This document shows, piece by piece, positions 1 to 7,052 of a stretch of 10,000 nt of DNA. The translations under genes and the position numbers were made by a program. Below the pieces are notes generated by a model, which saw only the letters and a list, made by a program, of their open reading frames with translations, made no database searches and was not told where the DNA came from. Source of the DNA: Desulfarculus sp. (GTDB lineage: Bacteria; Desulfobacterota; Desulfarculia; Desulfarculales; Desulfarculaceae); the NCBI GenBank assembly GCA_020216805.1, contig JAIWNN010000084.1:1-10000 (forward strand), written 5' to 3'. How positions within the stretch are numbered: the stretch's first letter is position 1; every line of letters begins with the position of its first letter.

Positions 1-725
1 GGCGGGGCGGGCGCGGGCCGAGCCTGGGGTTGCCGAACGTTGGCCGCCGCCTCGCGGGCCATGGCCGCCGCCTCGCGGGCCTGGCGCTGATGGGTCAGAA
101 CCTCGCCGATGCGCGCGGCCCGGGCCGGCTCCAGGGCGGCCATGACCTTGCCGGCGATGCGCGGCTGCATGCGGCTGAAGATGTCCACCGCCATTTGGTC
201 GTCGAGCTTGGCCACCACCGCCCCGGCGGCGTCCGGACGCATATTGGCCAAAAGCTTGACCATCTGCTGAATGCGCTCTTCGCGTTTGTCCTGCTCGGCC
301 TTGATCAGCTCCTCCAGGGCGGCCTGGACCTTCTTTAGCTCGTCGATGCGGGCCATGGCGTCGGCCTTGAGCTTCTCGATCTGCTCGCGCTCCTTGGCCA
401 GGGCCGCCTCGCGCGCGGCCAGATCGGCCCGTTTCTGCTCGATGAGCTGGATCAGGCGGGGGTCGAACTGGACCGGAGCGCCGGGCTCGGCCGGGGCCGG
501 CTCGGCGGCGGTTTCGGCCGGGGGGGCCTCGGCCGGCTTGTCCGGCGGGGCCTCCTGGGCCTGGGCCAGGGCCGGTCCGGTCTGGGCCCCGGGATCGGGG
601 GCCAGGCCCAGCCACAGGGCCCAGGCCAGGGCCAGGACCAGGGCTCCGGCCTTGGCGACAAGACCGGCCCCCAAGGCGGATTCCGGGCGCAGCCAGCGAG
701 GTCGATCCGATTTGGCCCGGCTCAT
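1..725 (-). CDS. MotE-like membrane-anchored flagellar protein with MgtE N-terminal-like domain (3' end outside window)
   Basis: The reading frame opens at ATG 725-723 and stays open for 241 codons to the left edge, so the C-terminus is missing. A GGAGG (738-734) lies 8 bases upstream, and the start overlaps the fliJ stop as ATGA, which implies translational coupling. Residues about 22-44 form one hydrophobic segment after a basic N-terminus (signal anchor). Residues 58-86 are a Pro/Ala/Glu linker, 92-155 a charged heptad-like coiled coil, and 156-212 resemble the MgtE intracellular N domain (MRPDAAGAVVAKLDDQMAVD, then IFSRMQPRIAGKVMAAL). Anchor, coiled coil and MgtE-N is the layout of MotE, known as a periplasmic chaperone for the stator protein MotC in Campylobacter; such genes often follow fliJ. 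The role in motility is inferred from that family and from operon position. The visible tail beyond residue 212 is Ala/Arg/Pro-rich and contains a duplicated heptad. A generic FliJ-partner coiled-coil protein is the main alternative. Confidence 0.8.
   Translation of the reverse strand, partial: MSRAKSDRPRWLRPESALGAGLVAKAGALVLALAWALWLGLAPDPGAQTGPALAQAQEAPPDKPAEAPPAETAAEPAPAEPGAPVQFDPRLIQLIEQKRADLAAREAALAKEREQIEKLKADAMARIDELKKVQAALEELIKAEQDKREERIQQMVKLLANMRPDAAGAVVAKLDDQMAVDIFSRMQPRIAGKVMAALEPARAARIGEVLTHQRQAREAAAMAREAAANVRQPQARPAPAP
41..81. repeat. 20-bp tandem direct repeat, 21-bp period, inside the MotE-like gene
   Basis: TGGCCGCCGCCTCGCGGGCC occurs at 41-60 and again exactly at 62-81, one base apart. 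On the coding (minus) strand the 21-base period is exactly seven codons and gives the peptide AREAAAM followed by AREAAAN. The unit equals one coiled-coil heptad, so gain or loss of a copy would keep both frame and helix register. It looks like a recent in-frame duplication. Confidence 0.85.
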
Positions 726-1168
726 AGGGCTTGCCTCCGCGCGAACCTGCCCACCGCCACCTCGTCCAGGAGCTTCTGCTCCAGGGCCAGTTGCTCGCGC
801 TCCCACCGGGCGCGGTGACGGTCCTTGAGGGTCTCGAGCACCTTGCGCGCCCGGGTGGCCTCCATCAGCTTGGTCCGCGCCTGCTCGGTCGCCAGGCGCA
901 GCACCGGCAGGCGCGCCTGCTCGCGCATGGCCTGGAGGCGGATCACGGTGACGTACTCATTGGCCAGGATGTAGTCCTGGGCCCGGATGCCCCGGGACTC
1001 CTTCTCGGCCAGATCCTGGCGGGCGCGATTGAGTTCCTCGTGCATCCAGGCGATTTGGCGCTCGCAGTCCTGCTGGGCCTTGAGGCGCTTGGCCAGCTCG
1101 TTCAAGGCCAGATCCTCCAGGTGGCGGCGGTGGTCCAGCACCGGGTCCAGACGGAAGACGAAGCCCAC
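722..1168 (-). CDS. fliJ: Flagellar export protein FliJ
   Basis: 148 residues, the usual FliJ length. FliJ is the soluble coiled-coil stalk of the flagellar type III export ATPase; it inserts in the FliI hexamer, helps couple it to the FlhA gate, and escorts chaperones. Almost the whole protein is charged, heptad-patterned helix. The N-terminus FRLDPVLDHRRHLEDLALNE matches the family's F-x-L-x-x-V-L-x-x-R opening, and the end (KVLETLKDRHRARWEREQL, then LDEVAVGRFARR) matches its C-terminal helix. The start is GTG (1168-1166) with AAGGAG 7 bases upstream (1181-1176), lying inside the end of fliI. Only one base (1169) separates the fliI stop from this start. The 3' end overlaps the MotE-like start by four bases. 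Identification rests on family resemblance plus position directly after fliI, the canonical order. Confidence 0.93.
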   Translation of the reverse strand: MGFVFRLDPVLDHRRHLEDLALNELAKRLKAQQDCERQIAWMHEELNRARQDLAEKESRGIRAQDYILANEYVTVIRLQAMREQARLPVLRLATEQARTKLMEATRARKVLETLKDRHRARWEREQLALEQKLLDEVAVGRFARRQAL

Positions 1169-1169
1169 C

Positions 1170-2483
1170 CTAGCGCTCCTTCATCAGGGCCAGGAGCTGC
1201 TCGCGACTGGCCTGAAGGCTCACGCCTTCGTCCTGTCCCTGGCGCAGAAAGGCGTTGATGCTGTCCATCAGCTTCAGGGCGCGGTCGATCCTGGGGTTGG
1301 TGCCCTCGGCGTAGGCCCCGATGTTGATCAGGTCCTCGGCCCGGCGGTAGGCGGCCAGCAGCTCGGCCAGCCCCCGGCCGGCGGCGAGCACCTCGCCGGG
1401 GTTGAGCTCGCCGACCAAGCGGCTGACCGAACCCAGGACCTCGATCGCCGGGTAGTGACCCTGGTCGGCCAGGCGGCGGGTGAGCACCACGTGGCCGTCC
1501 AGGATCGAGCGCATGGCGTCGGCCACCGGCTCGGTCACGTCGTCGCCCTCCACCAGGACGGTGTAGATGCCGGTGATGGAGCCGGAGTGCTCGGTGGTGC
1601 CGGCCCGCTCCAAGAGGCGGGGCAGTTGGGCGAAGACGCTGGGGGTGTAGCCTTTGGTGGTGGGCGGCTCGCCGATGGAAAGCCCCACCTCGCGCGCGGC
1701 CAGGGCGAAACGGGTCACCGAGTCCATCATCAGCACCACGTCCGCCCCCTGGTCGCGGAAGAACTCGGCGATGGTGGTGGCCAGATAGGCGGCTCGGATG
1801 CGCACCAGGGCCGGCTGGTCGCTGGTGGCCACCACCACCACCGAGCGCTTGAGCCCTTCCGGACCCAAGTCGCGCTCGATGAAGTCGCGCACCTCGCGGC
1901 CGCGCTCGCCGATGAGTCCCACCACGCTGACGTCGGCCGCGGTGTGGCGGGCGACCATGCCCATCAGGGTGCTCTTGCCCACCCCGGAGCCGGAAAAGAT
2001 GCCCACGCGCTGGCCCTTGCCCAGGGTGAGCATGGCGTTGATCACCCGCACCCCGACGTCCACCGGCTCGGTGATGCGCCGGCGGCTCATGGGCGGAGGC
2101 GGATCGTTATAAAGGGGATAGAGGGCGCGGTGGTCGGGCTCGGGGCGGCCGTCGATGGCTCGACCCAGGCCGTCCACCACCCGACCCAACAGGGCCGGCC
2201 CCACCCGCACCAGGCCCTCGCCGCCGGCGCTCTCCACCAGGCAGCCGGGCCGCAGCCCCCGGGTCTCGGCGTAGGGCATCAGGAGCATCCGCCCGGCGCG
2301 GAAGCCCACCACCTCGCCCAAGGCCGGCGCGGCATCCTCGAGATGCAACCGCACCGCTGCGCCCACCGGCAGGGCCAGGCCCTCGGCCTCGGCCACCAGG
2401 CCCACCACCTGGGTCACGCGTCCCAACTGGCGCAGGGTGTCCACCTGCTCCAGCGCGGCGTGGTAGGCGGCCAAGCGGCTCAC
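1170..2483 (-). CDS. fliI: Flagellum-specific ATPase FliI
   Basis: FliI is the cytoplasmic hexameric ATPase of flagellar type III export, related to F1 beta subunits. Numbered from an alternative ATG at 2489, the protein has 439 residues: an N-terminal beta-barrel domain to about 95, Walker A SGSGVGKST at 166-174, GERGREV at 194-200, Walker B VVLMMD at 251-256 and the ATPase signature PAIEVLGSVSRL at 347-358. I prefer the GTG at 2483-2481 (437 residues). GGAGG (2495-2491) is 7 bases from that GTG but only 1 base from the ATG, and the GTG overlaps the fliH stop by one base (TAGTG). The 3' end ends in a TAG one base before fliJ. Flanking fliH and fliJ complete the export-ATPase trio. The flagellar rather than secretion-injectisome assignment rests on the operon. 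All catalytic motifs appear intact. Confidence 0.96.
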   Translation of the reverse strand: MSRLAAYHAALEQVDTLRQLGRVTQVVGLVAEAEGLALPVGAAVRLHLEDAAPALGEVVGFRAGRMLLMPYAETRGLRPGCLVESAGGEGLVRVGPALLGRVVDGLGRAIDGRPEPDHRALYPLYNDPPPPMSRRRITEPVDVGVRVINAMLTLGKGQRVGIFSGSGVGKSTLMGMVARHTAADVSVVGLIGERGREVRDFIERDLGPEGLKRSVVVVATSDQPALVRIRAAYLATTIAEFFRDQGADVVLMMDSVTRFALAAREVGLSIGEPPTTKGYTPSVFAQLPRLLERAGTTEHSGSITGIYTVLVEGDDVTEPVADAMRSILDGHVVLTRRLADQGHYPAIEVLGSVSRLVGELNPGEVLAAGRGLAELLAAYRRAEDLINIGAYAEGTNPRIDRALKLMDSINAFLRQGQDEGVSLQASREQLLALMKER

Positions 2484-3364
2484 TACCATTCCTCCAGGGC
2501 GGGGCGGTCGACCTCGAGGTCGGGCAACTCATCGAGATCGCTTGACGATGAAGACGGAACGGGCGTCTCGGAAAGCGGGTCGACGACGGGCGGGGCGCTC
2601 AGGGCCTGCTCCAGAAGCTCATCCATCGCCAGGCCGCCGGCGCGGTGGAAGGCCTCGGTCAGGCAGGTCAGGACTTGTTGGCGGCGGGTGGCCAGGCTGG
2701 CGTCCACCTGGGCGTTGGCCGAATCCACCAGGCAGCCGCCCGGGGCCACCTCGGGGTCGGCCTTGACCTCCAGTTGCTTGAGCTCGCCGAACTCCTTCAA
2801 CAACTCGGGGCGCTGCTCCTGGACCTGTTTCAGGTCTTCGGGGTTGACCCGCACCGTCAGGCGCTCGGCCTGGTTGAGCCGGGCGATGGCCTCGCGCACC
2901 ACGCGGCGCACCAGGCCGGGATCGGCCGCGGTGGCGCTCATCAGCACCCGGTCGCAAGCGGCCTGGACCAGCCCCACGATCTCCTCCTCCATCACCGCCA
3001 GAATGCCGGCCCGCACCGAGTCCAGGATCTTCACGATCCGACCCAGGTTGTCCACCGCGGCCTCGATCCGGGCCCGGGCGGCGGCGCGGCCTTCCTCCTC
3101 GCCGGCGGCGTAGCCCTCCTGATAGCCCTGCTCCCGGGCTTTTTCCAATAGCGCCTGGGCCTGGGCCTGGGCCTGCTCCAACAGCTCTCGGGCCTGCTCC
3201 TGGGCCGCCTCCAAGGGGTTGGCGATCTCCTTGGCCGCGAACAGCGGCACGAAGCCGGTGCGGGCCACTTCGGCCGCGCTGGGCTGGGAGGCCGGGGCCG
3301 GACCGCCCAGGTCTGGCAAGGTGAAGGGCGCCGGGGGGCGGTGGTTGGCGACCGGGCTAGACAA
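2483..3364 (-). CDS. fliH: Flagellar assembly protein FliH (export ATPase regulator)
   Basis: FliH is the peripheral stalk-like partner of FliI: it dimerises, holds the ATPase in check and tethers it to the C ring. The 293-residue product has a Pro/Ala-rich N-terminus with the conserved-looking FVPLFAAKEIANPLE (38-52), then a coiled coil containing a QAQAQAQA run (65-72). Glycine-spaced GYQEGYAAGEEEG (80-92) follows, the repeat type typical of FliH. The FliH/YscL C-terminal domain spans about 120-240, with APGGCLVDSANAQVDASL at 207-224. The start is TTG (3364-3362), with AGAGGA 5 bases upstream and an 8-base overlap with fliG. No better in-frame start is visible. Odd: residues about 245-293 form an acidic, Pro/Ser-rich tail with five consecutive serines (271-275) beyond the usual family end. 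The N-terminal start is the least certain part. Confidence 0.92.
   Translation of the reverse strand: MSSPVANHRPPAPFTLPDLGGPAPASQPSAAEVARTGFVPLFAAKEIANPLEAAQEQARELLEQAQAQAQALLEKAREQGYQEGYAAGEEEGRAAARARIEAAVDNLGRIVKILDSVRAGILAVMEEEIVGLVQAACDRVLMSATAADPGLVRRVVREAIARLNQAERLTVRVNPEDLKQVQEQRPELLKEFGELKQLEVKADPEVAPGGCLVDSANAQVDASLATRRQQVLTCLTEAFHRAGGLAMDELLEQALSAPPVVDPLSETPVPSSSSSDLDELPDLEVDRPALEEW
3153..3176. repeat. Hexanucleotide tandem repeat inside fliH
   Basis: GCCTGG is repeated three times (3153-3170) and followed by the near copy GCCTGC (3171-3176). On the coding strand this gives the Gln-Ala dipeptide run of the FliH coiled coil. Slippage in whole units would change length by two residues without shifting frame. 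Confidence 0.7.
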
Positions 3365-4370
3365 GCGCGTCCTCTCCGCCCTTGCCGCCGATGACGATCT
3401 TGCCTTCCTTCTCCAGACGGCGGGCCACTTGGATGATCTTCTGCTGGGCCGCCTCCACCTCGCTCAGGCGCACCGGCCCCATGACCTCCAGGTCCTCCTG
3501 GATCATGGCCGCCGCGCGTTCGGAGACGTTGCCCAGGATCTTGGCCTTGAGCTGTTCGGTGCTGGTCTTCAAGGCCAGGGTCAGGTCCTCGTTGCGCACC
3601 TCCTTGAGCAGGGTTCGGATGCCGCGGTCGTCGATGCTCACCAGGTCCTCGAAGACGAACATCAGTTGGCGGATCTGCTCGGCCAGGTCGGGGTCGTCCT
3701 CCTCCAGACGGCTGAAGATGTGCTCCTCGGTGGCCTTGTCGCAGTTGTTGAGCAGTTCGGCCACCGCCTCCACCCCGCCCAACTGCTTGGCCTCCAGACC
3801 CTCGGTGGACAGGATCTCGCGCTGGAGCACGGTGTCGATCTCCTCCACGATGCCCGGCGGGATCACGTCCAGGCTGGACAGGCGGGTGACCACCTCGTAC
3901 TGGAGATTCTCGGGGAACTCGCGGATCACCTCGGCGGCCTTGTTCTTGGGCAGGTGGGCCAGGATCACGGCGATGGTCTGGGGGTGCTCGGAGCGGATGA
4001 AGCCGGCCAGGGTCTTGGAGTCGACGTATTTGATGCGCTCGAAGGGCACCGGCTCCTTGGCCCGGTCCAGCTCGGCCAAAAGGGCCCGCGCGCCCTCCTC
4101 GCCCAGGGCCAGTTGCAGGGCCCGCCGGGCGGTGGCGTCGCCGCCGACCATGGGGCCGATCTCGCTTTTGAGCTTTTCCAGGAACTCCTTGAGCAGGGAG
4201 TCGACGATCTCGGGGTTGACCTGGTCCATGTTGCTCATGGCCACGCCCACCCGGCGGATGTCGTCCTGGTCCATGCGCTTGAACATGTCGGCGGTGAACT
4301 GCTCGCCCAGGGCCATCATCACCACCGCGGCCCGTTGCGCCCCGCTGAATCTGTCGCTGGCTCCGGCCAT
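3357..4370 (-). CDS. fliG: Flagellar motor switch protein FliG
   Basis: FliG forms the upper C ring, sits on the cytoplasmic tail of FliF, receives torque from the stator and switches rotation with FliM. The product is 337 residues (family about 330-345). The N-terminal FliF-binding domain covers about 1-105 (KRMDQDDIRRVGVAMSNMD at 31-49). The middle domain carries EHPQ (128-131), the signature of the FliM-binding EHPQR motif, with Thr in place of the usual final Arg. The C-terminal domain has the MFVFEDLV stretch (237-244) followed by SIDDRGIRTLLKEV, which matches the charged torque helix of the family (D247, D248, R249). The start is ATG 4370-4368 with GGGAG 7 bases upstream. The 3' end overlaps fliH by 8 bases. 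It is separated from fliF by 192 bases containing a dispersed repeat, the longest break in the operon. Confidence 0.97.
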   Translation of the reverse strand: MAGASDRFSGAQRAAVVMMALGEQFTADMFKRMDQDDIRRVGVAMSNMDQVNPEIVDSLLKEFLEKLKSEIGPMVGGDATARRALQLALGEEGARALLAELDRAKEPVPFERIKYVDSKTLAGFIRSEHPQTIAVILAHLPKNKAAEVIREFPENLQYEVVTRLSSLDVIPPGIVEEIDTVLQREILSTEGLEAKQLGGVEAVAELLNNCDKATEEHIFSRLEEDDPDLAEQIRQLMFVFEDLVSIDDRGIRTLLKEVRNEDLTLALKTSTEQLKAKILGNVSERAAAMIQEDLEVMGPVRLSEVEAAQQKIIQVARRLEKEGKIVIGGKGGEDALV

Positions 4371-4439
4371 GGTCGCGCTCCCGCTTTGGTTTGCCTAGAG
4401 TCGTGTCCCGGTTGTGGACCCGCGATCCAAATCTTTCGC

Positions 4440-4518
4440 CATTGCGAGCAAAGCGAGGCAATCTCCCGGAGTTTCACAACAAGAGATCGCTTCGTCGCTG
4501 GTGCTCCTGGCGATGACA
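4440..4518. repeat. Degenerate palindromic dispersed repeat (CATTGCGAG.. type) between fliF and fliG
   Basis: The left arm begins CATTGCGAGCAAAGCGAGGC (4440-4459) and continues AATCTCC. The right arm holds GAGATCGCTTCGTCGC (4483-4498) and ends CTGGCGATGACA (4507-4518). GCAATCTC and GAGATCGC pair with one mismatch, and the outer CATTGCGAG pairs with CTGGCGATG with two, so the whole 79 bases can fold as an imperfect hairpin. I recognise this as the widespread bacterial intergenic repeat whose consensus resembles GTCATTGCGAGCGAAGCGAA and GAGATTGCTTCGTC. Its conceptual translation, HCEQSEAIS here, is a familiar artefact in protein predictions. It contains no gene. Within the flagellar transcript it would be an untranslated hairpin. 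Copy number in this genome cannot be seen from one window. Confidence 0.78.
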
Positions 4519-4562
4519 TTAGCAAGTGAATACCAGGATCACCAAGCTTTGTCCGCTGGGCA

Positions 4563-6218
4563 TCAAGCCTGGCGGATCCAGGCCCGCAGCACCGCGGTGG
4601 TGCGGTCCGGGTCCTGCATGGCCAGGGCCATGATCTGCTCGCGCAGGCTGGGCTTCCTGGGGCCGCCCTCCTCCAGGAGCCCCGCCTCCTCCATCCCCAG
4701 GCCTTCGGCCATGCCTGGCAACTCCTCGCCCGGCCCCACCCGACGTCCCATGGGCCCGGCCGGAGCGGTGGTCACGGTGACCACCTCGCGGGCGCGGGAG
4801 GCCAGATAGTGGCGGATCAGGGGGCGCAGCACCAGGAGGATGAAGGCCAGGCCCAGCACCAGGTTCAACATCGGTCGGGCGTACTCGCGCAGATAGTCCT
4901 GCCAGTCACGGCCGGCGGCCACCCCCAGGTCCCCGGCGGTGGCGAAGGGCACGTTGGCCAGGGTGACCTCGTCGCCCCGGCTTTCATTGTAACCCACCGC
5001 CCGGCGCACGATCTCGGTGAGTTGGCGCATCTCCTCGGCGGTGCGCGGAGTGAAGGTGCGGGTGATCTGGCCGCCCTCGCCCTTTTCTTCTTTATACGGT
5101 CCATCCACCACCACCGCCACCGTCAGACGCTTCAATCCGCCGATGGCCTTGCTGATCTGGCGCTGGGTGCGGCTGATCTCGTAGTTGGTGGTCTCGCCCT
5201 CGCGGCTGGAGACGCTTTGCTCCTTGCCCTCGCTGGGGGTGGCGTTCTGTTGGGCCAGGTTGAAGCGTTGGTCGGGGCTGCCGATGGGGGACTGGCCCTG
5301 GGCCCGGCTGCTGTCGCTGTTGCGGCTCTCCGAGCGCACCGCCACTTGGTCGGGGTTGAACAGATCCTCGGTGGTCTGGGTGCGGGTGAAGTCGATGTCG
5401 CTGGCCACCCGCACCACCGCCCGCCCCGGCCCCAGGACCTGCTCCAGCATGGTCTCGACCTTGGAGCGCAGCTGCTTCTCGAAGTTGCGCTGATAGTCGA
5501 GCTGGCTGGCGGTCAGGCCGGCGGCGAAGCCGGGGGTGTCGGCCTGCTTTTTGTAAAGCAGGTTGCCCCGGGTGTCCACCACCGTCACTCTTTCGTCGGT
5601 CAAATCCGGCACCGCCGAGGCCACCAGGTTCACCACTCCGGCCAGTTGGTTGGCGCTCAGGGTCCGGCCGGAGTTCAGGTCCACCACCACCGCGGCCGAG
5701 GGCTTCTTCTCCTCCTCCACGAACAGGGAGTCGCGGGGCATGACGATGTGGACCCGAGCCTCGCGCACCTCGGCGAAGCTGGCGATGGTGCGGGCCAGCT
5801 CGCCCTCCAGGGCGCGCTGGTAGTTGATCTTCTGCACGAACTCGGTGGTGCCCATGTCCACCTTGTTGAACACCTCGAACCCCACTCCCTGGCCCCGGGG
5901 CAGGCCCTCGGCGGCCAAGGCCAGGCGGGCCTCGTGGATCTGCTCCTCGGGCACCGAGATGGTGCCGCCGTCGCCGGAGAGGCTGTAGGGCACCTTGATG
6001 TCCTTAAGCTTGGCCACCACCTGGGCCGCGTCGCGCTGGCCCAGGCCGGAGAAGAGCACTTTGTATTGAGGCTGGTTGATCCACAGCAACAGGGAGACGA
6101 ACAATCCCATCAGCAAGGCGCCGCCGCCCAACACGGCCAGCTTGCGGCCCATGGGCATCTCGCCCACCGCCTCGCGGATGAACTCCATTCCCTTACCCTT
6201 GGCTTGCTCGTCGGCCAT
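4563..6218 (-). CDS. fliF: Flagellar MS-ring protein FliF
   Basis: FliF builds the inner-membrane MS ring that houses the export gate and carries FliG. The 551-residue product has the expected plan: transmembrane segment about 26-46 (KLAVLGGGALLMGLFVSLLL), then a periplasmic YscJ/FliF-type region with YKVLFSGLGQRDAAQVVAKL (52-71) and a ring-building region RALEGELARTIASFAEVREA (135-154). A low-complexity Ser/Gln/Asn stretch (about 295-345) follows, then a second transmembrane segment about 448-466 (RPMLNLVLGLAFILLVLRPL). The cytoplasmic tail ends PSLREQIMALAMQDPDRTTAVLRAWI, the FliG-binding segment. The start ATG (6218-6216) has a GGGG element 8 bases upstream. The stop TGA lies at 4565-4563. 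It is 56 bases from fliE and 192 from fliG, so it is less tightly coupled than the rest. All domains appear present. Confidence 0.97.
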   Translation of the reverse strand: MADEQAKGKGMEFIREAVGEMPMGRKLAVLGGGALLMGLFVSLLLWINQPQYKVLFSGLGQRDAAQVVAKLKDIKVPYSLSGDGGTISVPEEQIHEARLALAAEGLPRGQGVGFEVFNKVDMGTTEFVQKINYQRALEGELARTIASFAEVREARVHIVMPRDSLFVEEEKKPSAAVVVDLNSGRTLSANQLAGVVNLVASAVPDLTDERVTVVDTRGNLLYKKQADTPGFAAGLTASQLDYQRNFEKQLRSKVETMLEQVLGPGRAVVRVASDIDFTRTQTTEDLFNPDQVAVRSESRNSDSSRAQGQSPIGSPDQRFNLAQQNATPSEGKEQSVSSREGETTNYEISRTQRQISKAIGGLKRLTVAVVVDGPYKEEKGEGGQITRTFTPRTAEEMRQLTEIVRRAVGYNESRGDEVTLANVPFATAGDLGVAAGRDWQDYLREYARPMLNLVLGLAFILLVLRPLIRHYLASRAREVVTVTTAPAGPMGRRVGPGEELPGMAEGLGMEEAGLLEEGGPRKPSLREQIMALAMQDPDRTTAVLRAWIRQA

Positions 6219-6246
6219 GGCTCATTCCCCGTCGGGCCCCTCATCG

Positions 6247-6261
6247 GCCGGCGGCGCCGGC
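6247..6261. other. GC hairpin in the fliE-fliF spacer
   Basis: GCCGGC-GGC-GCCGGC is a perfect 6-bp inverted repeat with a 3-base loop in the 56-base gap between the fliE stop and the fliF start. On the transcript strand no T-run follows, so it does not look like a terminator. A role in transcript stability or processing is only a guess, and chance is plausible in DNA this rich in GC. Confidence 0.3.
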
Positions 6262-6274
6262 GCGGCCAGGGGCT

Positions 6275-6574
6275 TTAGAACTGCATGCGGATGACTTCGT
6301 GATAGGCGTTCACCAGCTTGGTGCGCACGGCCAGGAGCATCTTGAAGGCCACGTCGGCCTGCTCCACCTGGATCATGGTCTCGTGCAGGGCCTTGCTGCG
6401 GCCGGTGGCCAGGTCGTTGATGGACTTGTCGGCCGCCTTCTGCTGGGTCTCCACCGCCTGCACCGACTCCTTCAGGGTGTCGGCGAAGCTCTTGGGCGCG
6501 TTGGCCTTCTGCTGGGCCGACTGGCCGAAATCCAAGGGCGGCGTCAGGGATCCGCCGATGCGCAGGTCAGCCAT
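6275..6574 (-). CDS. fliE: Flagellar hook-basal body protein FliE
   Basis: FliE is the small adaptor joining the MS ring to the proximal rod and one of the first substrates of flagellar export. The product is 99 residues (family about 100-110). A variable N-terminus is followed by FADTLKESVQAVETQQKAAD (30-49), a polar helix through SINDLATGRSKALHETMIQV, and the conserved end LLAVRTKLVNAYHEVIRMQF, which matches the family's C-terminal signature. A GTG three bases upstream (6577-6575) could also start the frame. I chose ATG 6574-6572 because AGGGGG then sits 6 bases upstream, whereas it is only 3 from the GTG. Ten bases separate this ATG from the flgC stop. The flgB-flgC-fliE order is the classic arrangement. 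Confidence 0.94.
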   Translation of the reverse strand: MADLRIGGSLTPPLDFGQSAQQKANAPKSFADTLKESVQAVETQQKAADKSINDLATGRSKALHETMIQVEQADVAFKMLLAVRTKLVNAYHEVIRMQF

Positions 6575-6584
6575 CACTCACCCC

Positions 6585-7040
6585 CTAGCGTCCGATTTCC
6601 AGGGCCTTCAGGGCCATGTTCTTGGTGGCGTTGACTGCCGTGACCGAGGCCTCGTAGGAGCGGCTGGCGTTGATCAGGTCCACCATCTCGGTGACCACCT
6701 CCACGTTGGGCAGCTCCACGTAGCCGTCCTGGTCCGCGTGGGGATGGGTGGGATCGTACACCCGCTTCAACGGGCTGGGATCCTTGTCGATTTTCTCGAG
6801 GTACACCCCCTTGCGGGGGTCGTTGCCCGGGCCGTAGCTGATGGTGTTCTCGTCCATGGCCCGATCCATGTAGTTGCTGAAGGGCCGGGCCTGGAAAATG
6901 GTGATGCGGCGGCGGTAGGGGCCACCTTCGGCGGTGCGGGTGGTGTTGGCGTTGGCCAGGTTCTGGCTGATGATGTTGATCCGGGTGCGCTGGGCGCTGA
7001 GCGCGCTGGCGCTGATCTCCATCGAGCTCATGAAGTCCAT
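6585..7040 (-). CDS. flgC: Flagellar basal-body rod protein FlgC
   Basis: FlgC is a proximal rod subunit exported through the flagellar type III system. The product is 151 residues (family about 135-150). The N-terminal rod-family motif SALSAQRTRINIISQNLANA (12-31) is present. The middle has the FlgC-typical YDPTHPHADQDGYVELPNVE (95-114), and the end is MVDLINASRSYEASVTAVNA followed by KNMALKALEIGR. The start ATG (7040-7038) has GGGAGG (7052-7047) 6 bases upstream, directly adjacent to the flgB stop TAA, so termination of flgB and initiation of flgC share one short stretch. The gap to flgB is 12 bases. Stop TAG at 6587-6585 is followed closely by fliE. The product lacks a cleavable signal peptide, as expected for an export-apparatus substrate. 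Confidence 0.96.
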   Translation of the reverse strand: MDFMSSMEISASALSAQRTRINIISQNLANANTTRTAEGGPYRRRITIFQARPFSNYMDRAMDENTISYGPGNDPRKGVYLEKIDKDPSPLKRVYDPTHPHADQDGYVELPNVEVVTEMVDLINASRSYEASVTAVNATKNMALKALEIGR

Positions 7041-7052
7041 GCTCGGCCTCCC

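Noticed and set aside
987..3113. Very long open frame on the plus strand opposite fliJ, fliI and fliH (about 700 codons)
   Set aside because: It is a shadow of high-GC coding on the minus strand: His/Gly/Ala-rich composition, no recognisable domain, and the opposite strand carries well-conserved flagellar proteins.
4414..4529. Possible small protein containing HCEQSEAIS
   Set aside because: This peptide is the conceptual translation of a dispersed intergenic repeat and is a known source of false genes.
4809..6278. Long plus-strand open frame opposite fliF
   Set aside because: Same antisense effect; the product is compositionally biased (His, Gly, Leu, Gln) and fliF is unambiguous on the other strand.
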